From the NCBI GenBank assembly GCA_026391675.1, contig JAPLDQ010000046.1:62001-126000 (forward strand): a DNA stretch of 64,000 nt, in the 5' to 3' direction. The notes under the pieces were generated by a model. It was given only the letters and a program-made list of their open reading frames with translations. It searched no databases and was not told where the DNA came from. The translations under genes were made by a program, and so were the position numbers. Shown one piece after another: positions 27,931 through 36,228 of this stretch. Numbering within the stretch: the stretch's first letter is position 1; each line of letters starts with the position of its first letter. The stretch comes from Bacteroidota bacterium. GTDB taxonomy: Bacteria > Bacteroidota > Bacteroidia > Bacteroidales > JACABE01.

Positions 27931-28006
27931 TTGTGTAACTCTGTGTAAATTATTAAATATTTATTACACAGAGAATTAATGAGAAGTCACAGAGTTACAC
28001 AGAGGT
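27931..28006. repeat. Inverted repeat of ACACAGAGTTACACAGAG type reaching into the malic enzyme gene
   Basis: CTCTGTGTAA (27939-27948) pairs with TTACACAGAG (27964-27973), and a related CACAGAGTTACACAGAG follows at 27989-28005. The last part encodes the C-terminal residues of the malic enzyme. It may also act as transcription-end hairpin for the convergent genes. Confidence 0.55.
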
Positions 28007-29478
28007 TGATATTCAAGTAAATTAAACTTAACTTTATCAATGGCCCATTCCAACGCTTCGTCGAGCATTTCCTGGGGCGGTTGATTAATCATTCCTTCTT
28101 TTGTCATTTTGTCGACCATATTTCTGGAATAATCAATATCAGTTTTAGCTTTCAGAAATGCTTCTTCTCTGGTAATCTGGACTCTGGCAACTCCGTCTTT
28201 AATAGCCTGCATGGCCACATCAGCAGCTTCCTGAGGAAATACTTCAGCTTCATCCATAGTTGGAACAATATTTTCGATGTTAATACCGCGTCTTTCGGCA
28301 TAATCAGCTAATGAATGAGCAGCAGCAATTGCCATATTATCGGTAATTTTTTTGGCTCTCACCATTAATGCTCCTTTTAAAATACCGGGGAAGCCGATAG
28401 AATTATTCACCTGATTGGGGAAATCGCCTCTGCCTGTTGCTACAATGTATGCACCGGCTTCTTTTGCGGCATAAGGATAAATTTCAGGAACAGGGTTAGC
28501 ACAGGTAAATACAATTGATTTTTCGGCCATTACACTAATCCATTCCGGTTTAACTGTATCAGGTCCCGGTGTTGAAAGTGAAATTAAAACATCAGCACCT
28601 TTCATAGCTTCTTCCATTGTTTTAACATTTGCCTTATTGGTTGTTAAACACAACTCCCATTTACGGTAAAAGCGTTTATCATCTTCAATATCTTTTCTAT
28701 CGATATTCAATGATCCTTTAGAATCAAACATAATAAGATTTTCAGGATTTGCACCGTCGGCGATAATTAAACGGGCAATGGTAGTATTTGAAGCTCCTGC
28801 GCCCAATAATACTATTTTAGTGTTTTCAATTTTTCTATTGGTTAGTTTTAATGCGTTCAATAAACCGGCCAGCGTAACACAAGCTGTACCCTGAGCGTCA
28901 TCATGCCAAACCGGAATTTCACATTCTTCTCTCAGCACATCCAGTACTTTAAAGCAATTTGGCTGTGAAATGTCTTCCAGGTTTACAGCACCAAAGCTAT
29001 GTTGAGCCATTTTAACAAAATCAATAATTTTATCAGGATTGTTTTTACCTGTTTCGTCTTTACTGTCGATGCATAAAGCGACACCATCAACGCCACCGAG
29101 GTATTTCATCAGAAAAACTTTTCCTTCCATAACACCTAAGCCACCGGCAGGAGAACAGTCGCCATCACCTAATACACGGGTAGAATCACTAACAACGGCT
29201 ACTAAATTGCCTCTGTTTGACAGATCATAAGAAGTATCATGATTATCCCTAATATTAGTTGAAACCATGGATACTCCGGGAGTGTACCAGACATTAAACC
29301 AATTAAACCCCAATACAGGAGCTTTAGGGGCAGTTTGGATCTTTCCACCATAAAAATGATGGGCTTTTTCTGAGAGTCTTTTTAAAAATAAAGTCTTGGC
29401 TTTTGCAATTTGAGCAGGTGAAAAATCAGCCGGAAATACTTTATCCAGATTTTCGAGGTTTATTTTTATTTTTTCCAT
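27976..29478 (-). CDS. NAD(P)-dependent malic enzyme (oxaloacetate-decarboxylating)
   Basis: 500 residues from the ATG at 29478; the TTG at 29499 belongs to a TATCTTTG promoter element. Visible: the malic N-terminal domain with VSDSTRVLGDGDCSP, KDETGKNNPDKI, the HDDAQGTACVTLAG metal/substrate segment, and an NAD-binding domain with LLGAGASNTTIARLI. It decarboxylates malate to pyruvate with NAD(P) reduction. Divergent from pckA, so both gluconeogenic or anaplerotic enzymes share one regulatory region. The last residues (about CNSVTSH) come from an intergenic repeat, so the true ancestral end is probably near LLEY. Confidence 0.93.
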   Translation of the reverse strand: MEKIKINLENLDKVFPADFSPAQIAKAKTLFLKRLSEKAHHFYGGKIQTAPKAPVLGFNWFNVWYTPGVSMVSTNIRDNHDTSYDLSNRGNLVAVVSDSTRVLGDGDCSPAGGLGVMEGKVFLMKYLGGVDGVALCIDSKDETGKNNPDKIIDFVKMAQHSFGAVNLEDISQPNCFKVLDVLREECEIPVWHDDAQGTACVTLAGLLNALKLTNRKIENTKIVLLGAGASNTTIARLIIADGANPENLIMFDSKGSLNIDRKDIEDDKRFYRKWELCLTTNKANVKTMEEAMKGADVLISLSTPGPDTVKPEWISVMAEKSIVFTCANPVPEIYPYAAKEAGAYIVATGRGDFPNQVNNSIGFPGILKGALMVRAKKITDNMAIAAAHSLADYAERRGINIENIVPTMDEAEVFPQEAADVAMQAIKDGVARVQITREEAFLKAKTDIDYSRNMVDKMTKEGMINQPPQEMLDEALEWAIDKVKFNLLEYQPLCNSVTSH

Positions 29479-29496
29479 AATTTCAGTATTTAAATG

Positions 29497-29504
29497 CAAA
29501 GATA
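29497..29504 (-). promoter_or_regulatory. -7 element (TATCTTTG, minus strand) for malic enzyme
   Basis: Plus-strand CAAAGATA, 18 bp upstream of the ATG; an ideal TAnnTTTG match. Confidence 0.6.
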
Positions 29505-29691
29505 AAAATTCAAATAGTTAAATTACAAGAATTGTAAAAATATTTTTTAATTAGAATTTATGAATGTAAAAAAAATGTAATTTTGTCAGGTATTATTAAA
29601 ATTTCATGCATTTTAAATTAAATTTTTAATCAAAATATTTGATTAGCTTGATTTTACAAACTAATCTTCACATCTTGTAAAATTCTAAATT

Positions 29692-31290
29692 ATGGAAAAA
29701 ATTAAATCAGCTTTAAAATCTTACGGAATTGATACCAATAAGGAGATATTCTATAATCTTTCTTACCAGGAATTGTTTGTACATGAAACAAATCCTGAAC
29801 TAAAGGGCTTTGAAAAGGGTTACGAGACCAATACCGGTGCAGTAGCTGTTTATACAGGTGTTTTCACCGGCCGTTCGCCTAAAGATAAATATACAGTTAA
29901 AGATGCTGTTTCGGAAAATACCATCTGGTGGGATGGTGTTATTAATAAACCAATGACACAGGATGTTTGGAAGTATTGTAAAGGGCTGGTAACAGAAAGT
30001 CTTACTAAAGCAGATAAATTATATGTAGTTGATGCATTTTGCGGAACAAATCCCAATACCCGTCTTAAAGTCAGGTTTATTGTTGAAGTGGCATGGCAGG
30101 CACATTTTGTAACAAATATGTTTATCCGCCCTTCGGGTTATGAACTTGAGAATTTTGGCACACCTGACTTTGTTATTTTCAATGGTTCTAAGGTAACTAA
30201 TCCAAAATGGAAAGAACAGGGATTAAATTCCGAAGTTTTTGTTTCATTTAATTTAACTGAGAAAACCGCAATTATTGGAGGCACCTGGTATGGTGGAGAA
30301 ATGAAAAAAGGAGTTTTCGGTTTGATGAATTATTATCTTCCGTTAAAAGGCATTGCATCTATGCATTGTTCAGCAAATGTTGGGACGAAAGGTGATGTTG
30401 CTATTTTCTTCGGACTTTCAGGAACAGGAAAAACAACCTTGTCAGCAGATCCTAAACGCTATTTGATTGGAGATGATGAACATGGATGGGATGATGATGG
30501 TATATTTAATTTTGAAGGTGGTTGTTATGCAAAAACTATTAATTTAAGCAAAGAAAACGAACCGGATATCTGGAAAGCAATCAAACGCGATGCGCTATTA
30601 GAGAATGTAACCGTAATGCCAAACGCTGAAGTGGATTTTAGTGATGCTTCCACAACGGAAAACACACGCGTATCCTATCCGATTTATCATATCAATAAAA
30701 TAGTACTTCCTTCAAAAGCCGGTCATGCTTCAAAAATAATTTATTTATCAGCAGATGCTTTTGGTGTATTACCTCCAGTATCAATACTTGACAGGGATCA
30801 GGCACAATATCATTTCCTGTGTGGTTACACTTCTAAATTAGCCGGAACAGAAAGAGGCATTACTGAACCATTACCATCATTTTCACCAGCATTTGGAGAA
30901 GCATTTCTTACATTGCATCCTACGAAATATGCAACAGAATTAGTTAAGAAAATGGATGCTCACGGAGCAAAAGCTTATCTTGTTAATACCGGATGGAATG
31001 GAACAGGTAAAAGAATTTCGATTAAAGATACCAGGGCAATCATTGATGCTATTATTGAAGGAACAATAGATAATGCTCCGACCGTTCATATCCCATTTTT
31101 AAATCTTACTGCACCTACAAAACTACCCAATGTTTCAGAAGGAATTCTTGATCCAAGAGATACTTATAATGATAAGGCTGAATGGGAGAAAAAAGCAAAA
31201 GATCTATCAGCCAGATATATTAAGAATTTTGCTCAATATACTGATACACCTGAAGGAAGAGCATTGATTCCTGCCGGACCTCAGGTATAA
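29692..31290 (+). CDS. pckA: Phosphoenolpyruvate carboxykinase (ATP)
   Basis: 532 residues, standard for the ATP-dependent enzyme. Key segments: [14 protein letters not shown], the kinase P-loop [10 protein letters not shown] near 245-254, [20 protein letters not shown] with the Mg/Mn-binding Asp, and [12 protein letters not shown] with the nucleotide-binding Arg. It interconverts oxaloacetate and PEP using ATP/ADP; in many anaerobes of this phylum it runs towards oxaloacetate for succinate formation. Divergent from malic enzyme over a 213-bp intergenic region. Confidence 0.97.
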   Translation: MEKIKSALKSYGIDTNKEIFYNLSYQELFVHETNPELKGFEKGYETNTGAVAVYTGVFTGRSPKDKYTVKDAVSENTIWWDGVINKPMTQDVWKYCKGLVTESLTKADKLYVVDAFCGTNPNTRLKVRFIVEVAWQAHFVTNMFIRPSGYELENFGTPDFVIFNGSKVTNPKWKEQGLNSEVFVSFNLTEKTAIIGGTWYGGEMKKGVFGLMNYYLPLKGIASMHCSANVGTKGDVAIFFGLSGTGKTTLSADPKRYLIGDDEHGWDDDGIFNFEGGCYAKTINLSKENEPDIWKAIKRDALLENVTVMPNAEVDFSDASTTENTRVSYPIYHINKIVLPSKAGHASKIIYLSADAFGVLPPVSILDRDQAQYHFLCGYTSKLAGTERGITEPLPSFSPAFGEAFLTLHPTKYATELVKKMDAHGAKAYLVNTGWNGTGKRISIKDTRAIIDAIIEGTIDNAPTVHIPFLNLTAPTKLPNVSEGILDPRDTYNDKAEWEKKAKDLSARYIKNFAQYTDTPEGRALIPAGPQV

Positions 31291-31604
31291 TATAATTAAA
31301 ATTGGCTGTATAGTTTAATATAGCGAATGAATATGAAATATACATGTTGCTTAAAAAACTAAAGAATAGCAATTGTTTACTTATTACGACTAATGCTAGT
31401 TTTGTCATTCCGAGTTTTAACATTTAGAAAAATGCTTGAAGGTACGCTGACAAATATATAAAATCATTGCTTTCTCAATCTCTGCGTCACAGTTCGACAA
31501 GCTCACTGCATCGCTTTGCGCCTTCTTTGCGGCTCTCAGCGGTAAAAAAGTTTAACCGCAGAGTGCCGCGGAGTTTTACGCGGAGAACCGCAATGATTAA
31601 AGAA
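31291..31604. other. Intergenic region with a G+C-rich repeat-like block
   Basis: 314 bp with no gene. The first half is AT-rich; 31470-31600 is much richer in G+C and contains GCGG/CCGC-rich direct repeats (CCGCAGAGTGCCGCGGAGT, then CGCGGAGAACCGC) of a type common between genes in this phylum. It is not a tRNA and has no reading frame of interest. Confidence 0.6.
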
Positions 31605-32147
31605 TCAACTAATTTTAATTTCATTGTCAGTAAGCTGGTTTTTCAGAATCGAATAAAGATCTTTTTCTAATGATAAAGTTGGTGTTTCGATGATTCTGCC
31701 GATTTCACTATTATTGCGGTAAATAATAAATGTTGGTATTTTCTGAATATCATAATGTTTTGCTTCAGCTTCTTTTTCTTTATATTTCCGGGCAAAACAT
31801 AAAATTTCTACATCTGACGGATTGTAATTTAATAAATCCAAGACCCTGAAGAATCTGGGAACCTGCTCTTTACTATCACCGCACCAGCTTCCCATGACAA
31901 TTTTTATATGTATATCATTCAACTTGTTATTTAACATTGCAAGGACAGCAGTATCAGGTTTATAAGTAATATACTCATTCCAGAAAATACGTCCAAATTC
32001 GCCTGAGTTCAATCCTTTTATATTGCAGTTTCCAATCAGTATTTCCTTTTGTGACTGAGAATCTATAGCTATTTTATTAAATTCCTGTGCCTGTATCTGA
32101 TGTTTGGCAACTAAACTGAGTATAAGTAAAACGAGTAATTTTTTCAT
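31605..32147 (-). CDS. Secreted thioredoxin-fold protein with CGDS site
   Basis: 180 residues from the ATG at 32147; an upstream TTG at 32171 lies in a TACTTTTG promoter element. Signal peptide about 1-21 (ending QIQAQ). The thioredoxin-like core has MGSWCGDSKEQVPRFF near 87-102 and cis-Pro in KIPTFIIYRN. The usual CxxC is C-G-D-S, leaving one active-site Cys, so dithiol oxidoreductase activity is unlikely; a thiol-binding or monothiol role is possible. Transcribed alone between convergent pckA and co-directional murA. Confidence 0.82.
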   Translation of the reverse strand: MKKLLVLLILSLVAKHQIQAQEFNKIAIDSQSQKEILIGNCNIKGLNSGEFGRIFWNEYITYKPDTAVLAMLNNKLNDIHIKIVMGSWCGDSKEQVPRFFRVLDLLNYNPSDVEILCFARKYKEKEAEAKHYDIQKIPTFIIYRNNSEIGRIIETPTLSLEKDLYSILKNQLTDNEIKIS

Positions 32148-32168
32148 AGCATAACAAATTATCGAGCA

Positions 32169-32176
32169 CAAAAGTA
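32169..32176 (-). promoter_or_regulatory. -7 element (TACTTTTG, minus strand) for the thioredoxin-like gene
   Basis: Plus-strand CAAAAGTA, 22 bp upstream of the ATG. Confidence 0.5.
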
Positions 32177-32241
32177 ATAATGCAAAGCGCTATGTCGACC
32201 ATGCAAATGTTAAAAATTGCTAATAAGATGTTAAATGAGAA

Positions 32242-33546
32242 TCAGATACGTTTAATTTGCGCACCTAAACGGCGTAAACGCTCATCAATTTGCTGATAGC
32301 CGCGGTCAATCTGCTCTATATTATGAATTATACTTTTTCCCTGTGCTGACAGCGCAGCAATAAGTAAGGCCACTCCTGCCCTTATATCAGGGGAAATCAT
32401 TTCAATGCCTCTAAGCGGATATTGATGATCCAAGCCAATGACAGTAGCCCTGTGCGGGTCGCAAAGGATAATCTGGGCACCCATATCAATCAGTTTATCA
32501 ACGAAGAATAAACGGCTTTCGAACATTTTCTGATGAATAAGTACGCTGCCTTTAGCCTGTGTAGCCACTACCAAAGCAATACTGATAAGGTCTGGTGTAA
32601 AACCGGGCCATGGAGCATCAGCAATTGTCATAATTGAGCCATCCATAAAATGTTCAATTTCATAATGGTCCTGCTGATGAACAATAATATCATCATTTTC
32701 ATTACTGATATTAATCCCCAGACGTTTAAAAACTTCAGGAATAACACCCAAATACTGATAGTTTACATTTTTTATTGTAATCTGAGAATGGGTCATTGCA
32801 GCCAAACCGATAAAACTACCTACTTCAATCATATCAGGAAGTAAGGTATGTTCACAGGCATGCATTTGATCAACACCTTCAATTGTCAGTAAATTTGAAC
32901 CAACACCTTCAATTTTTGCGCCCATTCTATTGAGCATATTGCATAACTGAAGCAAATAAGGTTCGCAGGCAGCATTAAAAATAGTTGTTTTACCCTTTGC
33001 CATTACTGCGGCCATTACAATATTTGCAGTTCCGGTAACGGATGCCTCATCGAGCAGCATATAACATCCCTTTAGCTGAGATGCATCGATATAGTATGAT
33101 TTGCTGATGTTGTTATAATTAAATTTTGCACCTAATTTTTCGAATCCAATAAAATGGGTATCCAGGCGCCGACGACCGATTTTATCACCGCCCGGTTGAG
33201 GAATATAAGCTTTACCAAATCTTGCCAGTAAAGGACCAACAATCATTACTGAACCTCTTAATGATGCAGCTTTGGTTTTAAACTCGTCTGTTTTAAGGTA
33301 TTCTAAATTGACATTATCGGCTTGAAATGTAAATTCATCTTTTGCCGTTTTTTCAACTTTAACACCCATTTCGCTCAACAATTCGATGAGTTTGTTAACA
33401 TCCCTGATATCAGGAATATTGCTGATTGTTACTTTTTCGGGTGTAAGTAAAATAGCGCAAATTACCTGAAGGGCTTCGTTTTTAGCGCCCTGTGGAATTA
33501 TTTCGCCACTTAATCTGTTACCGCCTGTTATTTCAAATGAACTCAT
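32242..33546 (-). CDS. murA: UDP-N-acetylglucosamine 1-carboxyvinyltransferase MurA
   Basis: 434 residues, normal length. Lys22-Asn23 in QGAKNEAL are the substrate-binding pair, and SVTGTANIVMAA, DMIEVGSF and the C-terminal RAGVALLIAALSAQG segments are present. The active-site loop reads PGGDKIGRRRLDTH, so the catalytic Cys (Cys115 in E. coli) is Asp121. That change is known from other bacteria to keep activity and give intrinsic fosfomycin resistance. It performs the first committed step of peptidoglycan synthesis (PEP transfer to UDP-GlcNAc). The DUF4290 gene lies 20 bp upstream in the same direction. Confidence 0.96.
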   Translation of the reverse strand: MSSFEITGGNRLSGEIIPQGAKNEALQVICAILLTPEKVTISNIPDIRDVNKLIELLSEMGVKVEKTAKDEFTFQADNVNLEYLKTDEFKTKAASLRGSVMIVGPLLARFGKAYIPQPGGDKIGRRRLDTHFIGFEKLGAKFNYNNISKSYYIDASQLKGCYMLLDEASVTGTANIVMAAVMAKGKTTIFNAACEPYLLQLCNMLNRMGAKIEGVGSNLLTIEGVDQMHACEHTLLPDMIEVGSFIGLAAMTHSQITIKNVNYQYLGVIPEVFKRLGINISNENDDIIVHQQDHYEIEHFMDGSIMTIADAPWPGFTPDLISIALVVATQAKGSVLIHQKMFESRLFFVDKLIDMGAQIILCDPHRATVIGLDHQYPLRGIEMISPDIRAGVALLIAALSAQGKSIIHNIEQIDRGYQQIDERLRRLGAQIKRI

Positions 33547-33566
33547 TTTACAAGAAGTTTAAAACA

Positions 33567-34238
33567 TTAGTTTTCTTTTCTTTTGTTCTGGGAAAAATTC
33601 AGGTTTTTCTTGATATTGTTGTTATTTCGTTTAATCGGGTTATTATTATTGTTGGTTTTGTTTTTGGTAATGGCAGGTTTGTTTTTGGATAGAATATCAT
33701 AAGAACTGTTTAATCTGAAATTTTCACTTAATTTCAACTGTCCCTTTGACATAATTTTCAGATGCTCAACAATTACTTCATCGTCAACGCTATCACGATT
33801 CCATGTTAAATAAGATTTTTTCAGATGATTGGCGATTAAATGCACTACGCGTTCTTTAGCAGGACCTTCCTCCATTGCAGTAGCTTTTTCAATCATCAGT
33901 TCAATATTTCTGCCATAATGACGAAAAGCGAACTTTTTATCTGAATAAGGAACTTTCTCAGGTTTTACATTTAATATTTCTGCTGAAGGAATTGGGTAAG
34001 GTGAATCTACATCCAATTTAAAATCAGAAATAATAAACAGATGATCCCAGAGTTTGTGCGTAAAATCTGCAACATCGCGCAAGTGAGGATTTATTTGTCC
34101 CATCACCCTGATAATTCCTTTTGCCAATTGATTTCGTTTTTCACGGTCTTCGACACTTATTGCATATTCAATCATTTTCTGAACATTGCGTCCATATTCA
34201 GCGATTATAAGCTTATTTCGGGTTGAGTTGTATTCCAT
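33567..34238 (-). CDS. DUF4290 family protein
   Basis: 223 residues. Residues 1-180 are the DUF4290 domain (EYNSTRNKLIIAEYGRNVQK; GQINPHLRDVADFTHKLWDHLFI), a soluble helical domain confined largely to Bacteroidota. The last 45 residues are Asn/Lys-rich low complexity (NNNNNPIKRNNNNIKK) and probably bind nucleic acid or are disordered. It sits directly upstream of murA (20 bp), a pairing that may reflect co-regulation with cell-wall synthesis. Function not established. Confidence 0.88.
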   Translation of the reverse strand: MEYNSTRNKLIIAEYGRNVQKMIEYAISVEDREKRNQLAKGIIRVMGQINPHLRDVADFTHKLWDHLFIISDFKLDVDSPYPIPSAEILNVKPEKVPYSDKKFAFRHYGRNIELMIEKATAMEEGPAKERVVHLIANHLKKSYLTWNRDSVDDEVIVEHLKIMSKGQLKLSENFRLNSSYDILSKNKPAITKNKTNNNNNPIKRNNNNIKKNLNFSQNKRKEN

Positions 34239-34330
34239 TCTTATGATATATTATATTTTTTGAATTAAAAAGTCTTCTAAGGAATCTTTGAATTTATTTA
34301 AAATTGCAAAAGTAAAATGACTTCTTTTTG

Positions 34331-34338
34331 CAAAGGTA
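34331..34338 (-). promoter_or_regulatory. -7 element (TACCTTTG, minus strand) for DUF4290-murA
   Basis: Plus-strand CAAAGGTA; a TTTG for the -33 position lies 16 bp further (34355-34358). A second -7 match (TACTTTTG) is at 34307-34314, so two start sites are possible. Confidence 0.45.
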
Positions 34339-34451
34339 AGTAATAATTTTGGATCAAAACGAAAAGTTGAGGTTAACTTTATGCCTATTAGATCTGACTT
34401 TAATTCCTTACTTTTCCCTTGATGGAAAAGTAAGCAAAAGATCAAGTCTGC

Positions 34452-34614
34452 AAATACTTTACTTCAAATCTATGCTTTTTAAATCCCTGCGCAATACAAG
34501 CCGTAGCGAAAATAACTTTATTCCATTTATGTTTACTATGAACTTCGCTATCTTCTGTATTGCTTGCGCAAGGCCACCGCTATTTAAAAAGCTTGATTTG
34601 TTGCGTAAAGTATT
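34452..34614. repeat. Long imperfect inverted repeat (MITE-like)
   Basis: The arms 34452-34511 and 34541-34614 are near complements: ATACTTTAC, GCTTTTTAAAT, TGCGCAA and TAGCGAA are all matched in inverted order. The centre is about 30 bp. No coding potential. It resembles a non-autonomous mobile or folding element, but no flanking target duplication was identified. Confidence 0.5.
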
Positions 34615-34790
34615 TGAGGACAGTCCATCTACGTAGAGATAACAGTACTTAAAGTACTCAATTACTTATCTGCGTTAATCATTAACAATCCGCGTCTTCT
34701 GTGTGCTATTTTAAATAAATCGCAAAATCAACGAATAGACATTTTTTCTACCAAATATTTCTCTCTTCTCAATTTTTTAGCTTAATCCAT
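34592..34790 (+). repeat. Copy 2 of the mosaic dispersed repeat
   Basis: Shares CTACGTAGAGATAACAG, the AATCATTAACAATCCG segment and GTGTGCTATTTTAAATAA in the same order with 44346-44505. Its right end (CATTTTTTCT...AGCTTAAT, to 34786) matches 38080-38130. Confidence 0.65.
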
Positions 34791-34858
34791 AATTTCATTA
34801 AAAGTAAAAACCCTTTACTGACTGACGTCAATAAAGGGTAAATATTCTTATTGTTCGT

Positions 34859-35410
34859 TTAAACCAGATGAACAGCTTTAATTAAAGTTTTTCCTATATC
34901 AATAGCCTTTTCGTTTTCAGGTATCAGCTTATGATGGCGGGCAGGCAAAGATTTTTCCAAACCTTTATGAATAAATTCGGGTTTTACCAGCGGTTTTAAT
35001 TTAAGGAAACCACCCAGCACTATCATATTAAAAACTTTTGCCAGACCTAATTTACCGGCTTCTTCAGATGCTTCAATAGAGTAAATATTAATATCCTTAC
35101 GGCTAGGGTAATGAGTAATCCCATTTGGATCATATATTAGTAAGCCACCCGGTTTTACGGTAGCTTCAAATTTATCCAAGGATTGCTGGTTAAGAATGAT
35201 TGCTGTATCGTAACTATTGATAATTGGAGAACTGATACGTTCATCACTTAAAACAACCGTAACATTTGCTGTACCACCACGCATTTCGGGTCCATATGAC
35301 GGCATCCAGCTAACTTCCTGATTTTGCATGATACCGGAATAAGCAAGAATTTTACCCATAGATAAAACACCTTGTCCACCAAAACCGGCTATGATAATTT
35401 CTTCTGTCAT
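34859..35410 (-). CDS. 2-oxoacid:ferredoxin oxidoreductase, gamma subunit
   Basis: 183 residues. N-terminal GFGGQGVLSMGKILAYSG and the PSYGPEMRGGTANVTV segment are typical of the gamma subunit (KorC/VorC type). Last gene of a four-gene operon, 25 bp behind the beta subunit. The complex oxidatively decarboxylates a 2-oxoacid, forming acyl-CoA and reduced ferredoxin; substrate (2-oxoglutarate, branched 2-oxoacid) cannot be decided from sequence. Confidence 0.92.
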   Translation of the reverse strand: MTEEIIIAGFGGQGVLSMGKILAYSGIMQNQEVSWMPSYGPEMRGGTANVTVVLSDERISSPIINSYDTAIILNQQSLDKFEATVKPGGLLIYDPNGITHYPSRKDINIYSIEASEEAGKLGLAKVFNMIVLGGFLKLKPLVKPEFIHKGLEKSLPARHHKLIPENEKAIDIGKTLIKAVHLV

Positions 35411-35435
35411 AACTTCAAATTTTTAAATCATTTAA

Positions 35436-36224
35436 TTATTTTACCAATTGACCATCAACTTTAATATCACCTAATGGATAAAAAGGAAACATATTTTCTT
35501 CCATCCATTTGTTGGATTGAACAGGGGTCATTTTCCATCCGGAGTTACAATTTGAAACAATTTCAACAAATGTTAAGCCTTTGTTTTCTTTTTGTAAGTC
35601 AAATGCTTTGCGCAAGGCTTTTTTAGCTTTACGGACAGCTGAAGGGGTATGAACAGCCTGACGGGTTACAAAATGAACACCAGGTAACTGAGCTACAAGT
35701 TCTGTCATTCTTAATGGATTGCCCATAGTAGTAACATCTCTGCCGTAAGGGCATGTAGATGCTTTCATATTTGGCAGGGTTGTTGGTGCCATCTGACCAC
35801 CAGTCATCCCATAAATACCGTTATTAATAAATATTATAGTGATATTTTCGCCTCTGTTACAGGCGTGTATGGTTTCAGCGGTACCAATGGCTGCTAAATC
35901 GCCATCACCCTGATAGGTAAATACAATTTTTTCGGGCATTAATCTTTTTACTGCTGTAGCCAAAGCAGGAGCTCTGCCGTGTGCAGCCTGCTGCATATCG
36001 ATATTCATAAACTCATATGCTAATACTGAACATCCAACAGGAGCAATACCAATCGTAATTTCCTGAGCATTCAGTTCTTCAATAACTTCCATGAGGATTC
36101 TGTGTGCAGTACCATGACCACAACCCGGACAATAACTCAGCGCTTTGTCGGTTAACAATTTAGTTTTTGAATAAACTAAATTTTCAGGTCTTCTGATTTG
36201 TTCTTTTGTTACTATATCTGACAT
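35436..36224 (-). CDS. 2-oxoacid:ferredoxin oxidoreductase, beta (TPP-binding) subunit
   Basis: 262 residues. The thiamine diphosphate/Mg motif is GDGDLAAIGTAETIHACNRG ending with the expected Asn-Asn (IFINNGIYGMTGGQ). The Cys residues of CPGCGHG and GCSVLAYEF are in family positions. It supplies the catalytic TPP site of the complex. Its start lies 4 bp after the alpha subunit stop. Confidence 0.94.
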   Translation of the reverse strand: MSDIVTKEQIRRPENLVYSKTKLLTDKALSYCPGCGHGTAHRILMEVIEELNAQEITIGIAPVGCSVLAYEFMNIDMQQAAHGRAPALATAVKRLMPEKIVFTYQGDGDLAAIGTAETIHACNRGENITIIFINNGIYGMTGGQMAPTTLPNMKASTCPYGRDVTTMGNPLRMTELVAQLPGVHFVTRQAVHTPSAVRKAKKALRKAFDLQKENKGLTFVEIVSNCNSGWKMTPVQSNKWMEENMFPFYPLGDIKVDGQLVK

Positions 36225-36228
36225 CGTA

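Larger units (their letters stand above)
34239..34858. other. Repeat-filled intergenic region upstream of DUF4290-murA
   Basis: 620 bp with no gene. Near its left end are two minus-strand -7 elements (34307-34314 and 34331-34338) for DUF4290-murA. The rest is a long imperfect inverted repeat (34452-34614) and copy 2 of the mosaic dispersed repeat (34592-34790). Confidence 0.65.

Noticed and set aside
31470-31600. G+C-rich block considered as a tRNA or other RNA gene
   Set aside because: No cloverleaf, no TTCRANNC T-loop in the right position; it consists of short direct GCGGAG-type repeats.
34251-34636. Short reading frames in the region upstream of DUF4290-murA
   Set aside because: They fall in inverted and dispersed repeats, have no ribosome-binding site or recognisable domain, and are covered by promoter elements of the DUF4290 gene.
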